Source of the DNA: Mesorhabditis belari
Lineage: Eukaryota; Nematoda; Chromadorea; Rhabditida; Rhabditidae
Direction: 5' to 3'
NCBI GenBank assembly: GCA_958450365.1
Contig: CAUEEP010000742.1
Span: 2,244,001-2,308,000, forward strand
Length of the DNA stretch: 64,000 bases
Part shown: positions 20,841 through 31,545 of the stretch, piece after piece
Numbering within the stretch: the first letter of the stretch is position 1
Layout of the letters: the number at the start of each line of letters is the position of its first letter
Translations under genes and position numbers: made by a program
Notes under the pieces: model-generated
What the model was told of the DNA's origin: nothing
Database searches by the model: none
The model's input: only the letters and a program-made list of their open reading frames with translations

Positions 20841-21146
20841 CTAAAAGAAAAAAATAAGGCTATGCAGAAAAATTTTTTCTTCTCGTTTTAAAACCTTTTC
20901 TTCTTGTTTTAAAATCAACAAATGCATTAATAAAACTATTTTTTTATTTCATTAGAATGGTCAATGATTCTCCTGCATTAAAACAGCTTTCAAATGTTCT
21001 ATCTGGTTTGTTTTTTTGTGAAAGCTTAAAGTTGGGTAATCCAAAAAAAGGACGCGATGATAGGGTTTAGACATTTTGCTAAAGAAACTTAAGATAAAAG
21101 TTAGAAAAATAGATTAAAAAAGAAGAGCATAAAATGTTTAGTATAT
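20841..21146. other. Presumed 5' flank or intron of the DUF229 gene; no exon recognised
   Basis: The first recognised DUF229 exon starts mid-codon, so at least one more exon should lie upstream. None could be recognised here. Confidence 0.4.
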
Positions 21147-21655
21147 ACAGTACTGGATAATGAAATATCATATTTCAAAAAATCACTTTCGCGCGTCTGT
21201 AACTCCATTGTCTTTGAGTTTAAACGATTAGTGTTTGACATTTTCTGAAAGCTCTTTTCAAGGGCTACACAATGGTAATATTGATATTTAGAAATACGGT
21301 AAAGATAAGGGAGCTATAGACGCGCGAAAGTAGTGAGAGAAACGAAAGACGTGAAAGATGAGTATTGATAGGGTTTTGAGTTTGGATTGAACTCGCTAGG
21401 AAATGCTAAATCGGCTGAGCTACACTACTGGACAATGAAATATGATATTTGAAAAAAAGATCGTCACTTTCGCGCGTCTCTAACTCTCTTGTCTTTAAGT
21501 TTAAACTATTAGTGTTCTACATTTTCTGAAAGCTCTTTTCAAGGGCTACACAATGGTAATATTGATATTTAGAAATACGGTAAAGACAAGGGAGTTACAG
21601 ACACGGGAAAGTGACGATCTTTTTTCAAATATCATATTTCATTGTCAGAGAAATT
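21147..21655. mobile_element. MITE-C composite, second copy
   Basis: Two palindromic units (about 21147-21330 and 21422-21655) are joined by the same linker as at 11822-11910 (word gatgagtattgatagggttt). Shared linkers show this is one composite element, not two chance insertions. Confidence 0.85.
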
Positions 21656-21871
21656 CATTCAGCCAAATTCCTTTGTTTTTTGGATTTTTTGCACGAAAAA
21701 CATGTTTTTTTCACTCGAATTTACCCGAAAGTGAATCCAAATTGACTTAAAAAGATCGAAATTTAAACAATAAACACTTTTTATTTGCGAGAAAACTATA
21801 GATTAATTGGTGAATTAAATGAAAGCATTGAAAGAAAAAAAAACTTACTTGAAAAAGTTGAACATTTCAAA

Positions 21872-22265
21872 TCATTTCACGATCAAATTACTTCCTAATT
21901 TCTTAACCTTAAGCTTAAAATCTCTAATAATAAATGAAAGAATTGAAATTGTAAAGAAAAAGGGGCATTGAAAGGGGAATTTCAACCCTTGTATTAACAC
22001 ACTTTTTTCACCAATCATCGATATATTCACAAAATTTGTTGAGTAAATAAAGATCAACGCCAATGTGAGAGCAAAGCAAGCAATTACTTCTTAATTTCTT
22101 AAGCTTAAGCGTAAAATCTCCAATAATAAATGAAAGAATTGAAATTGTAAAGAAAAGGGGGCATTGAAAGGGGAATTTCAACCCTTGTATTAACACACTT
22201 TTTTCACCAATCATCGATATATTCACAAAATTTGTTGAATAAATAAAGATCAACGCAAATGTGAG
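21872..22265. repeat. Tandem duplication, about 190 bp x2
   Basis: 21880-22075 and 22078-22265 are near-identical direct repeats (aggggcattgaaaggggaat in both). The frames they contain differ at their ends and have no recognisable domain. Confidence 0.8.
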
Positions 22266-23073
22266 AGCAAAGCAGACGAGTATCTAGAGTTTTATGATTA
22301 AATTTTTGATTCTATTTAAAAAAAAAACAGAATCATATACTTGAATGCACAAGTTTCTCAAGAAAAACTCTATTTATTTTACCCGATATCGCCTTGTCGA
22401 TGATCGCTTTCTTCTAGCAAATCCATTGTACATTTGTGACAGCAAAAAAATAAACAAAAAATCAAAAAGACCTTTTATTTTCAATAAAGAATTGTAAAAA
22501 TTTTTAGTAATTTATGACTAAAAAATGATTTACAATTTGTTCCAGAAATTCTCCTTTCTCTTCAAAATCTCTTCAAAATTGAGGTGATAAGCCTTGAAAA
22601 GGAGCCACTTGGCTTATCATTTGAAATCAATTCAAAAAAAAGGAAAATCAAGACTGTGATTTGCTTTGATTTTTGGTTGAATTTCGAAATTTTCTCAAAT
22701 AAAAATGTTTTTATAAATTGAGCTTTAAAAATACCGACTGGGGCTACCAGTGGTGAATTTATCGCATACACGAAATATATCAATCACAATACAACGACAC
22801 ACACAATACTAGGCTATATCTTAACTTAACCCACGTCATGACAGACGGCTCCCTAACCCTAAGCTCAATGGGGAACTAAATAGCTTTTTTTGGTGGTGAA
22901 GGGAAGATGACGATGAAGGCTTTCAAAAAAATTTCAAAGAAAACTTTTGAAAACGTTTGAAAACTTTAAAAGAGATCAACCAAAAATCAAAGCAAATCAG
23001 AGTCTTGATTTTCTTTTTTGAATTGATTTCAAGAGAGAGAGAGAGAGAGTCCTCAGACATTAAAGGTGTAGAG
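22266..23073. other. No gene seen; contains a diverged inverted repeat
   Basis: 22610-22700 and 22960-23035 are imperfect inverted copies of each other (caaaaatcaaagcaaatcag-type words). No supported exon. Confidence 0.5.
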
Positions 23074-23873
23074 GTGTGTTCCTCACGAGTAATGCGTTTT
23101 TTTTTTTTAAACGCACACTTAGGAAAAATTAGCGTACTTTTAGAGAAAATGATTGCAAAAAATCTTATATACGACTCTTTTTTAAAGATATTCAACCGTT
23201 TAACTGATTTAGTGGGGGTGGGACAAATGCCACCTTTTTTCTTTTTTTTGCGCACCTGGACATTTGCGCACCTTTTTTTTTGCTGGAAAAGGCCTTAGGA
23301 AAGGTCGTAGAGCTTCAAAAATGTTTTCATAGAAGGGAATCGTATGCGTAGTTTCCGAATTTCGACAAATCAGACCTCGCTGAAGCCCCAAATTTGGGCT
23401 AAAAGGCAAAAACTACGCAACTTCACGCTTTTCCGCAGTTTTTGCCTTTTAGCCCAAATTTGACGTGTCAGCGAGGTCTGATTTGTCGAAATTCGGAATC
23501 TACGCATACGATTCCCTTATATGGAAATATTTTCGAAGCTCTACGGCCTTGCCTAAGGCCTTTTCCAGCAAAAAAAAGGTGCGCAAATGTCCAGGTGCGC
23601 AAAAAAAAGGTCGCATTTGTCACACCCCCAAAATGATTGCAAAAATTTGCAAAAAAATTCGCAAAAAAATCTTATATACGACTCTTTTTAAAGATATTCA
23701 ACCGTTTAACTGATTTGGTCGCAAATTCCCCGTCACAAGTAAAGATATTCAATTTACTCGACGTGTAAAGAGGATTACTAGTTACTCGACCAAAAAACGT
23801 CGATTAATCGAGTAAAAATGACTGATGCGAATTTTACTCGAGTAATTCCTTACTCGCAAAGGAACACACTCGA
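23074..23873. mobile_element. Foldback element A, copy 3 (nested hairpin)
   Basis: Outer ends gtgtgttcctcacgagtaat and ttactcgcaaaggaacacac enclose intermediate inverted segments (cttatatacgactcttttta near 23160 and 23670) and the long inner hairpin at 23211-23630. Three nested levels of symmetry are visible. Confidence 0.85.
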
Positions 23874-24444
23874 TTAAAGGGATAAGAAAAGACTGTTTTT
23901 TTCATTCGGCATTTTTTATTTTCATTTTTTTCATTTTTTTGATTGGCCACCTTTTTTTTTTCATATCTTCTTAAGTCTGTTTTTCCACCTTTTTTTCTAA
24001 TTATTCTAATTAAAATCGAATATTTTCTATTTAAGAAAAAACAAAAGAGATTTTTGCGAGTTTCAAAGAATTTTTAGCTTCAAAGAATTTCGCTCTTGAG
24101 TCATAAAATCGAGCTTTGTCTTTTGGAGGAAATGATCGAATGATTCGAATGATTCAAAAAATTTTTTACTTTCTTAGCCACCTGTGTGACTATTTTTAAA
24201 ACAGAAATTCTTCTGAAGTAAAGTCATTTCAACAATTTAACGTAGAAAAATATAGGGGAAAAGCTTTAAAGGAATACGCCGGCTAAAGGAAAATCAGTGT
24301 TTAATTGTTTTCACTTATTCTTTGTAAATGTAATGTTTTCTATTAAAAAAAAACAAAGAAAGCATTTAAGATTGCTATTAAATTTGAGAAAATACATGCA
24401 AAAGAAAAGAACGCAAGTGCTAAAATGCAATTGGACAAAACCTT
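23874..24444. other. No gene seen
   Basis: T-rich and A-rich sequence without supported exons or repeats of note. Confidence 0.5.
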
Positions 24445-24913
24445 TACCGTATTTTCTCTAATAGTAGTGCACCCCGGCGAGCCGAGTTGGCGACGATTTT
24501 ACGGTTTCCAAGCTTTTGCAGAAGCTCAACACTCAAATCCTCCACTAGATCTCATCGTTAGCTATATTTTCCGACCCCACATCGATAGGTTCTGATAAGC
24601 GGTTCTCGAGATTTCAAGGAATTTAGGCGACGCTCAGGGTGCACTACTATTAGAGAGAAGATGGTATATTATTCCAGGTTAGGCTAGTAGATCAGACTGA
24701 TCTATTTCCCTAATATTTCCCGGTGAGCCGAGTTGATCACTATTTTACAGTTTCCAATTTTTCACAGAAGTCCAACACTCAAATCCTCCACTAGATCTCA
24801 TCGTCAGCTATATTTTCCGACCCCACATCGATAGGTTCTGATAAGCGGTTCTCGAGATTTCAAGGAATTTAGGCAAGGCTCAGGGTGCACTAATATTAGA
24901 GAAAATACGGTAT
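24445..24913. mobile_element. MITE-E, two tandem copies
   Basis: 24445-24668 has inverted ends (taccgtattttctctaatag, complement at its right end). 24703-24913 repeats the body with a diverged left end. Both contain the words gacgattttacggtttcc-like and cgataggttctgataagcgg. Confidence 0.8.
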
Positions 24914-24964
24914 ATACTTTTCGCCCCCAATCTTCACGTTTTAGGGTTAGATGGAAAGCAAAAA

Positions 24965-26590
24965 ATTGCATTTTTCTTCATTTCTCGATTGGAAACCTTG
25001 TTTTTTATATAGGAAATAGCTTGTAGAGAAGATTAAAACGCCATGAATAATATATAAATGATCGCAATTCTTGAAAGACAACTTTTAGACTGAAATACCC
25101 CTTTAAACTTCCCCAGTTTTTCATTCAAAAGCTTTCCACACTTTACATTTATGTATGAAAATGTTAAGGAAATAAAGCAATGAACTCAATAAACAGATTT
25201 AAATTCTACTTGTCATTTTTGCACAAAAACTTTTTAAATCTTTCTCATTAGTTATTTAATATGTTTTTTTCTTTTATCGAATCACACAAATCATAAATCA
25301 ATAAAGCGTCAAATTTTGAGATGAATGAAAAGAAAAAGAAAGAAGAAATGCGATGTTCTCTATTCAGAAATCTCTGCCCCTTCATCATCAGCAAAAAAAT
25401 TGGAGTTTTTCTTCATTTCTCGATTGGAAACCTTGTTTTTTTTCATATAGGAAATAGTTTGTAGAGAAGATTAAAACCACATTGAATAATATATAAATGA
25501 TCGCAATTCTTGAGAGACAACTTTTAGACTGAAATACCCCTTTAAACTTTAAGCTTTTCCCATTTTTTCCATTCAAAACCTTTTCACACCTACATTCATG
25601 TATAAAAATAAAGCAATAAGCAAAATAAAGCATAAAAATAAGGAAAAAATAAAGCAATGGACTCAATAAACAGATTTAAAGTCTGCTTGTCATTTTGCTG
25701 CTTGTCTGCTTGTCATTTTGTTGCTTGTCTGCTTGTCATTTTGCTGCTTGTCTGCTCGTCTGCTTGTCATTGTGTTGCTTGTCTGCTCGTCTGCTTGTCA
25801 TTTTGCTGCTTTTCTGCTTGTCTGCTTGTCATTGTGTTGCTTGTCTGCTTGTCATTTTGTTGCTTGTCTGCTTGTCATTTTGCTGCTTGTCTGCTCGTCT
25901 GCTTGTCATTGTGTTGCTTGTCTGCTCGTCTGCTTGTCATTTTGCTGCTTTTCTGCTTGTCTGCTTGTCATTGTGTTGCTTGTCTGCTTGTCATTTTGTT
26001 GCTTGTCTGCTTGTCATTTTGCTGCTTGTCTGCTCGTCTGCTTGTCATTGTGTTGCTTGTCTGCTCGTCTGCTTGTCATTTTGCTGCTTTTCTGCTTGTC
26101 TGCTTGTCATTGTGTTGCTTGTCTGCTTGTCATTTTGTTGCTTGTCTGCTTGTCATTGTGTTGCTTGTCATTTTGTTGCTTGTCTGCTTGTCTGCTCGTC
26201 TGCTTGTCATTGTGTTGCTTGCCTGCTCGTCTGCTTGTCATTTTGTTGCTTGTCTGCTCGTCTGCTTGTCATTGTGTTGCTTGTCTGCTCGTCTGCTTGT
26301 CATTTTGCTGCTTTTCTGCTTGTCTGCTTGTCATTGTGTTGCTTGTCTGCTCGTCTGCTTGTCATTGTGTTGCTTGGTTGCTTGTCTGCTTATCATTTTG
26401 TTGCTTGTCTGCTTGTCTGCTTGTCAAAAAACTTTTAAAATCATTCTCATTAACTTATTAATATGATTTCTTTTATCGAATCACACAAATCATAAATCAA
26501 TAAAGCGTAAATTTTGAGATGAATTAAAAGAAAAAGAAAGAAGAAATGAGATGTTCTCTATTCAGAAATCTCTGCTCCTTCATCATCTTC
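24965..26590. repeat. Tandem duplication of the homeobox gene's 3' end, one copy expanded by a minisatellite
   Basis: Copy 1 (about 24965-25390) and copy 2 (about 25400-26590) share the same order of words. Both end with the last codons of the tab-1-like gene (gatgttctctattcagaaat). In copy 1 the middle holds a single ctacttgtcattt; in copy 2 the same point has grown to about 745 bp (25680-26425) of a CTGCTTGTCATTTTG-type array. Confidence 0.85.
25680..26425. repeat. Minisatellite, CTGCTTGTCATT(T/G)TGTTG-type unit with higher-order pattern
   Basis: Short units (ctgcttgt, cattttgctg, ctgctcgt) alternate and recur in a larger block of about 145 bp. All three forward frames stay open for roughly 250 codons because the unit has no stop; I do not treat these as proteins. 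Confidence 0.93.
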
Positions 26591-28656
26591 GATTATTTGC
26601 ATCATTTCTCCATCTTTCCCACAACGAACAACTTTTTTATGCTTCATTCGGCGATTTTGAAACCACGTCTTCACCTGGAAATGAATTTAAGTGAAAAAAA
26701 AATATAAAAGTTACCGTCACTACTTTGTAAAACAATACCTTTAACTTTCTAAATTGAAAGGCTTAAAGGCAAGATATTTGAGCTCAAATTTCGATTGGTA
26801 ATAGCAAAATGTTGCACAAATTTGTAAAAGTATCAGAAAAAAGAAAGAAAGAAAGAAAGAAAGAAAGTTAAAGGTATTGTTTTACATTTACCGTCATTTA
26901 CAAAGTAGTGACGGTAAATTGAAAATGAATTTAAATGAAAAAAATATAAAAGTTAGCATCACTACTTTGTAAAACAATACCTTTAACTTTCTTTCTTTCT
27001 TTCTTTCTTTTTTCTGATACTTTTACAAATTTGTGCAACATTTTGCTATTACCAATCGAACTTTGAGCTCAAATATCTTACCTTTAAGCCTTTCAATTTA
27101 AATGGTTTTTGTACCAATCGACAGAAAAAGACTTAACGCATTCAATTAGATTAAAAATCTTTAGATTAAAAAAGCCAAACACGAAGAAATTTGAGCTCAA
27201 AGTTAGATTGATAATGGCAAATCTCCGATAACCCTTTTGCATCTTTACCCACTCAACCAAAACCAACAAAATAGTCAACCAATACATGTAAATTTGTTAA
27301 GTAAAGATTAAAATTTAGAATCTGATAATGGTTGAGTAAAAGATTAGACTTTAGTCAACCTGTGTCTCGGAAAGATTGAGATGTTCGGCGAGATCGATTC
27401 TCTCTGGAGTACTCAAGTATCTCTGTGTGGAGAAACGTCTCTCAAGGCCTTGCAGCTGAGCATCGGAGAAAACCGTGCGCGCCTGACAAACACAGAATAT
27501 ATACATGATGAAAGAATGCTTCTCACTCAAAGATTTGCAACAATTTTATGCTTCTTTTTCAACTCACTTTCCTCCGGCGATACGATTTCCCGACGGCAGC
27601 CAGTCGCAACGCGTCGGCACTTGTCCAGATTTGAGGGAAAACTGAAATAATTCCTATAGATTAAAATCTCTAATACGATAATGAAACTTTAAAGAAATCT
27701 CAAACCCTTACCGGATCGTTGTGCCATCAAAAGCGCTGATTGATCGATCGACATTAACCAAAAGGGAACGTCGGCAGCGGTGGATCCAACTGAAATTCTT
27801 AGAACAAATCAAAACAAAACAAAACAAAACAAAAGTCCAACTGAAATTCTTCAATTTCTGCTGGAGATGCGTATTATGTAATTGTTAAAAGTCGAAAATA
27901 AACTCACGAATTCCAGAAGTGCCGCAAAGGGTCGCTGGAAGTGAGGCGGTCAATGGGGAAAGTGAGGCGCTTGTTTGTGGGGAAATCGAGCGTTTTGCGG
28001 ACGGTGAACGGGTGGAGGGGAGATCCTGAAATGTTTAAATCACTGTCAGCGCTACAATATCGTTTCTCAATGCAGTTGGCCTCACACAACACACATGCCT
28101 CAATTTTTGCCTTAAATTTGGCTGTTTTTTAGCTGAGGCACTAGCTGAGGCACTAGCTGAGGCACTAGCTGTGGCACTAGCTGTGGCACTAGCTGAGGCA
28201 CTAGCTGAGGCACTAGCTGAGGCACTAGCTGAGGCACTCGCTGAGGCACCAGCTGTGGCACTAGCTGAGGCACTAGTTGAGGCACTCAAGGCTGAAAGTG
28301 ACCTGTTCAAATTTCTCAACTTGTTAAACTCACCGAAAGTGTTGACGTGTCCGCTTTGGCAAAGTTGAAATCGAATTTGAAGCGTTGATTCAGCGCCCTT
28401 TGAATCGCATCGTTTTGGGTACTGAAAGTCAAGTTGATTGATTGATCATCAAACTGGTGTTTAACTTAAGCTTAAGCTTTAACTTAAGCTAGAAAGGTAA
28501 GCTACTTTCTAAAAACTTCAATAATCACTTAGCTCTCAATTAGCGCTTTCAATGAATAGACGAAGGTTTTTAGTGTGAAAAACGAAAAACTCGCACTCAC
28601 TTCAACAAGTCTTCGATCGAGAATTTTGAGGGAAGACTCGAATGATCGGACATCAT
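26558..28656 (-). CDS. tab-1: Bsx/tab-1 class homeobox transcription factor (217 aa)
   Basis: Seven exons, complement(26558-26674, 27360-27482, 27568-27641, 27712-27789, 27908-28025, 28334-28421, 28601-28656), keep phase throughout and give 217 aa. The homeodomain spans about residues 138-195: [38 protein letters not shown], then [14 protein letters not shown], with WFQNRR in helix 3. The YLSTPER and KARTVFSD words are typical of the Bsx (brain-specific homeobox) class, whose C. elegans member is tab-1. The N-terminus has FSIEDLL, an eh1-like repressor motif also found in Bsx proteins, then a Ser/Thr/Pro-rich stretch. The homeodomain intron lies at ETQ|VKTW. It is presumably a neuronal nuclear DNA-binding factor. 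Introns hold a palindrome and a minisatellite, and the 3' end has been tandemly duplicated downstream. Confidence 0.9.
26700..27105. repeat. Palindrome with about 180 bp arms in the homeobox intron
   Basis: The left arm (26708-26885) and right arm (26935-27105) are inverted copies. They include aactttctttctttctttc tracts at the inner edge and acaaatttgtgcaacatttt further out. The whole lies inside the intron that splits the homeodomain. Confidence 0.85.
28131..28287. repeat. Minisatellite, CTAGCTGAGGCA unit
   Basis: About 13 copies of a 12-base unit lie in a tab-1-like intron. The unit is a multiple of three, so long frames (Ala/Leu/Glu or Ala/Ser repeats) appear on both strands without being exons. 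Confidence 0.92.
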
Positions 28657-29203
28657 CACTTTAGAAAGACAGAAAAGAGTTTCAATAAATAGAATAGTTA
28701 ATGAATTGACTTCTGAATCGAATAGTTGAAGCCAATCAATCAGAACTTGGTGTCAAGTCAATCAGAACTTGGTCAGAAGTCAGAAAATCAGACTGATCTT
28801 GTCCGGGGAGGGAAAATCGTTGTTTGAAAGTAACTCTAGATTTCGAGAACACTGCTTAACTTTGAGAAGAATTAATCAAGGATATCCAAATCCAAATCCG
28901 ATCCCATTTTAGAGTTGAGGTTGAGAAAGGATGAATGAATGGGGCGTGTCTTGGGTAACCAATAGGCAACTCTATGAACTCTGTGAACAAGAAGGGACTG
29001 ACAAGAAGGACTTCGACTCAAATAGACGCTAATTACAGTAAGATAAGAATATAGATCAGAGATCTCTTAACTTCTTACAAATATCTAAATAGTTTTGTTA
29101 AAGTGTTTCTTTAGATACTTTTAGAATACCGATTTCTTTAGTTGAAGATCTTTTTGAGAGATGCAGGGTTGTTCAAAGGTTTGAAAAAGTTTAAAATTAT
29201 TGG
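28657..29203. promoter_or_regulatory. 5' flank of the homeobox gene
   Basis: About 550 bp between the homeobox ATG and the next repeat. No TATA box or clear operator was identified. A promoter is inferred only from position. Confidence 0.3.
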
Positions 29204-29653
29204 GATTGGGACAAATGCGACCCTTTTTTTTGCGCACCCGGACATTTGCGCACCTTTTTTTCCGCACCTGACCCATTAGCGCACCTTTTTTCGCGTTTTA
29301 AAAAGCTCTAAAAAGCTAATATTAACCAATTTCTATTCCAAAAGTTCTTTTTCTAGGTAATTTTAGGGTGTCGAATTCAAATTTTGACATAACAGAGCGT
29401 GTGGAACCAATTTCAAAGACAAAGCAAACCAAAAACGGCTAGATCAAATTACAGAAAATTGTCGATTTTTCTCTTTGTATAACTCCGTCCGTTTGTTTCC
29501 ACAAGCTCTGATATTTCAAAATTTCGATTCTACGCCCTAAAATTACCTAGATTTGTCGCATTTGTCCATTTGTCGTATGTGTCCATTTGTCGCATTTGTC
29601 CATTTGTCGTATGTGTCCATTTGTCGCATTTGTCCATTTGTCCATTTGTCCCA
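29204..29653. mobile_element. Foldback element related to A (diverged interior)
   Basis: The left end shares gggacaaatgcgacc and gcgcacccggacatttgcgc with element A. The inner arms are different: 29350-29400 pairs with 29495-29555 around the ccctaaaattacctaga words. The right end is a short array of catttgtcgtatgtgtc. Confidence 0.7.
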
Positions 29654-29952
29654 CTCCCAAATTAATATTTTTTAATGTTAAGCGTGAGATCATATTTTTA
29701 AAATGATACTTTTAAACAAATCAATTCATTTTTTTTTGTTGATTGAGAGGTGAAGTGGTGATTTACTCGGTCAAATAAGGCCTCCTATTTATCCCTGTAA
29801 TCTCTGTTCAATTGCTCTTTTATGCAAATCATAAGTGATTTGTCGATTCAATCTTCTCAATGCTCAATATGAATGCTCAATTTGAAAGCAAAATCATCAT
29901 TTAGACATTGAATGGGAAAGTTTCTGTAAAAAGCAAATCTGTAAGAAATTTA

Positions 29953-30353
29953 TTGGGTTGGTGAGTTGAAAACTGCCGGACTTTGAACTAAAATTTATTC
30001 AACATAAAACCATCAATTCATTCCAAATAATTCCCAATATTATTGACGACTTCTGCCCGTTTTACAGGCAATTTGTGGATTCCTCTTTCGTGGTAGGTTT
30101 TTGGTTTTGAATCGAAAAACTTTTCGAGGCAATTTTTGACTGCTTCTTCCGAATCGAAGTGTTCTCCCGCAAGCTCATTACTCATGGTCCGGAATAAATA
30201 GTAATCAGAAGGGGAAAGGTCCGGACTGTATGGGGATGTGCCAGTGCAAGTTCCCAACCAAGACTGTTTATTTTAGAGCGAGTCAGTTTTGCAAAATGAG
30301 GGCGCGCGTTGTCGTGGATGAGAACGATCTTTGACTTGGAGGGCCTATTCTAT
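29953..30353 (-). mobile_element. Mariner fragment (3' third)
   Basis: It begins at a mariner end (ttgggttggtgagttgaaaa) and covers, on the minus strand, [20 protein letters not shown] and the normal C-terminus (KLPVKRAEVVNNIGNYLE). The 5' two-thirds are gone. It preserves the C-terminal frame that the longer copy at 35509-36788 has lost. Confidence 0.85.
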
Positions 30354-30489
30354 AAAAATGATAAAACTAAAAGTTGGAAAGTCAAGAACTTAGAAAAATC
30401 AATCGAAATCAGTAATTGAACAAAGCTCTATCAAAAATTGGGCTTTGAAATCAGTAGTTTTAAACAATGAGTCACCAATCATTCATTGA

Positions 30490-30933
30490 TGGTGTAAGAA
30501 ATATATTTAGACTTTGAGCTTTATAATTTCTTGTGAGACCGTGTCTCGGTGTAGTTCAATGGTAGATGCCTTGAAAAACGCACAATTTATCAAAACTTTC
30601 CCTTATTAGGGCAAACTTCGCTCAAACTCGAGCAACCTGGCACTATCACAATTACTTCAACACTTGCGTGTGAAAAAAAAGGATTAATAAAAAAAGGAGC
30701 ACACAACTTGACTCAAGACAAACCTTAAATAATGGGTTTTTAAGTACAAAAGCTACGACAAATGGACAACTGAATATCGTCTAGATTGGCTGATTACGGT
30801 AGTTTATCCATCAACTTTCAATTTTAACTTGTGTATTGAATTTAGACTAACTGCAGAGCGGTGGCAATTGCTCTACAGTTAGTCAAAATTCAATTGACGC
30901 CACAACATCTTTCATTGTGAAATCAATTGAAAT
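30490..30933. repeat. 430 bp dispersed direct repeat, copy 1
   Basis: Shares its full length with 33205-33803 (words gagaccgtgtctcggtgtag and ggctgattacggtagtttat). A short segment (gtgtagttcaatggtaga) resembles a tRNA A box, but no B box follows at tRNA spacing. A small palindrome (actaactgcag...ctgcagttagt-like) lies near the right end. Confidence 0.85.
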
Positions 30934-31215
30934 TAATCCTTTTTAAGATTGCTGTAAAAGGATCGAGTACGTCAGAAGGTCAGCGTTTAGAGATTTTTGA
31001 GTAAAAGTTCACTTAAATCAATCAGTGCATAAGTAAGAATTAAAGCTTTGAACTTTCTGAATACTCAAAAGATTTCACAAAGCAATTTTGATCTTCTATT
31101 ACACAATGAAATCAGTGATTCAGTGATTTAGTGATGAAAAAATATTGCAAAAGTAGAAGTACTTCTTGCAACAATTGTCACTTGTACTAAAGTTTTTCTT
31201 TTAAAGTTTAAATAC

Positions 31216-31545
31216 CTACTGCATCTCAGCTTTACGCTAGAGAAGCACTTACTTTCTTATAAGAGCTTTATATTATGATTTTTGATGTAATGAGGAACCT
31301 ACTGCATCTCAACTTTACGCTAGAGAAGGACTTATTTTTTTACAAGAGTTTTAAATTATGATTTTCGATGTAATGAGCAACCTACTGCATCTCAGCTATA
31401 CGCTAGAGAAGCATTTACTTTCTTACAAGAGTTTTATATTATTTTCGATGTAATGAACAACCTACTGGATCTCAACTTTACGCTAGAGAAGGACTTACTT
31501 TCTTACAAGAGTTTTATATTATGATTTTCGATGTAATGAACAATC
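31216..31545. repeat. Tandem repeat, about 82 bp unit x4
   Basis: Four copies start ctactgcatctcagctttac at about 31217, 31300, 31382 and 31462, each continuing through tacgctagagaag and gattttcgatgtaatgag. Confidence 0.88.

Noticed and set aside
21872..22253. Two similar minus-strand frames beginning (A)LIFIYSTNFVN as a possible N-terminal exon of the DUF229 gene
   Set aside because: The frames belong to a tandem duplication, differ in their ends, and give no donor in the phase the first DUF229 exon requires.
25657..26466. Open frames of about 250-270 codons in all three forward frames, rich in Cys, Leu and Val
   Set aside because: They lie wholly in a minisatellite with no stop in its unit. 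All three frames are open at once, which a real gene would not show.
28035..28319. Ala-Ser repeat frame on the minus strand overlapping the homeobox gene
   Set aside because: The 12-base minisatellite lies between exons 2 and 3 of the homeobox model; the phases of those exons agree without it.
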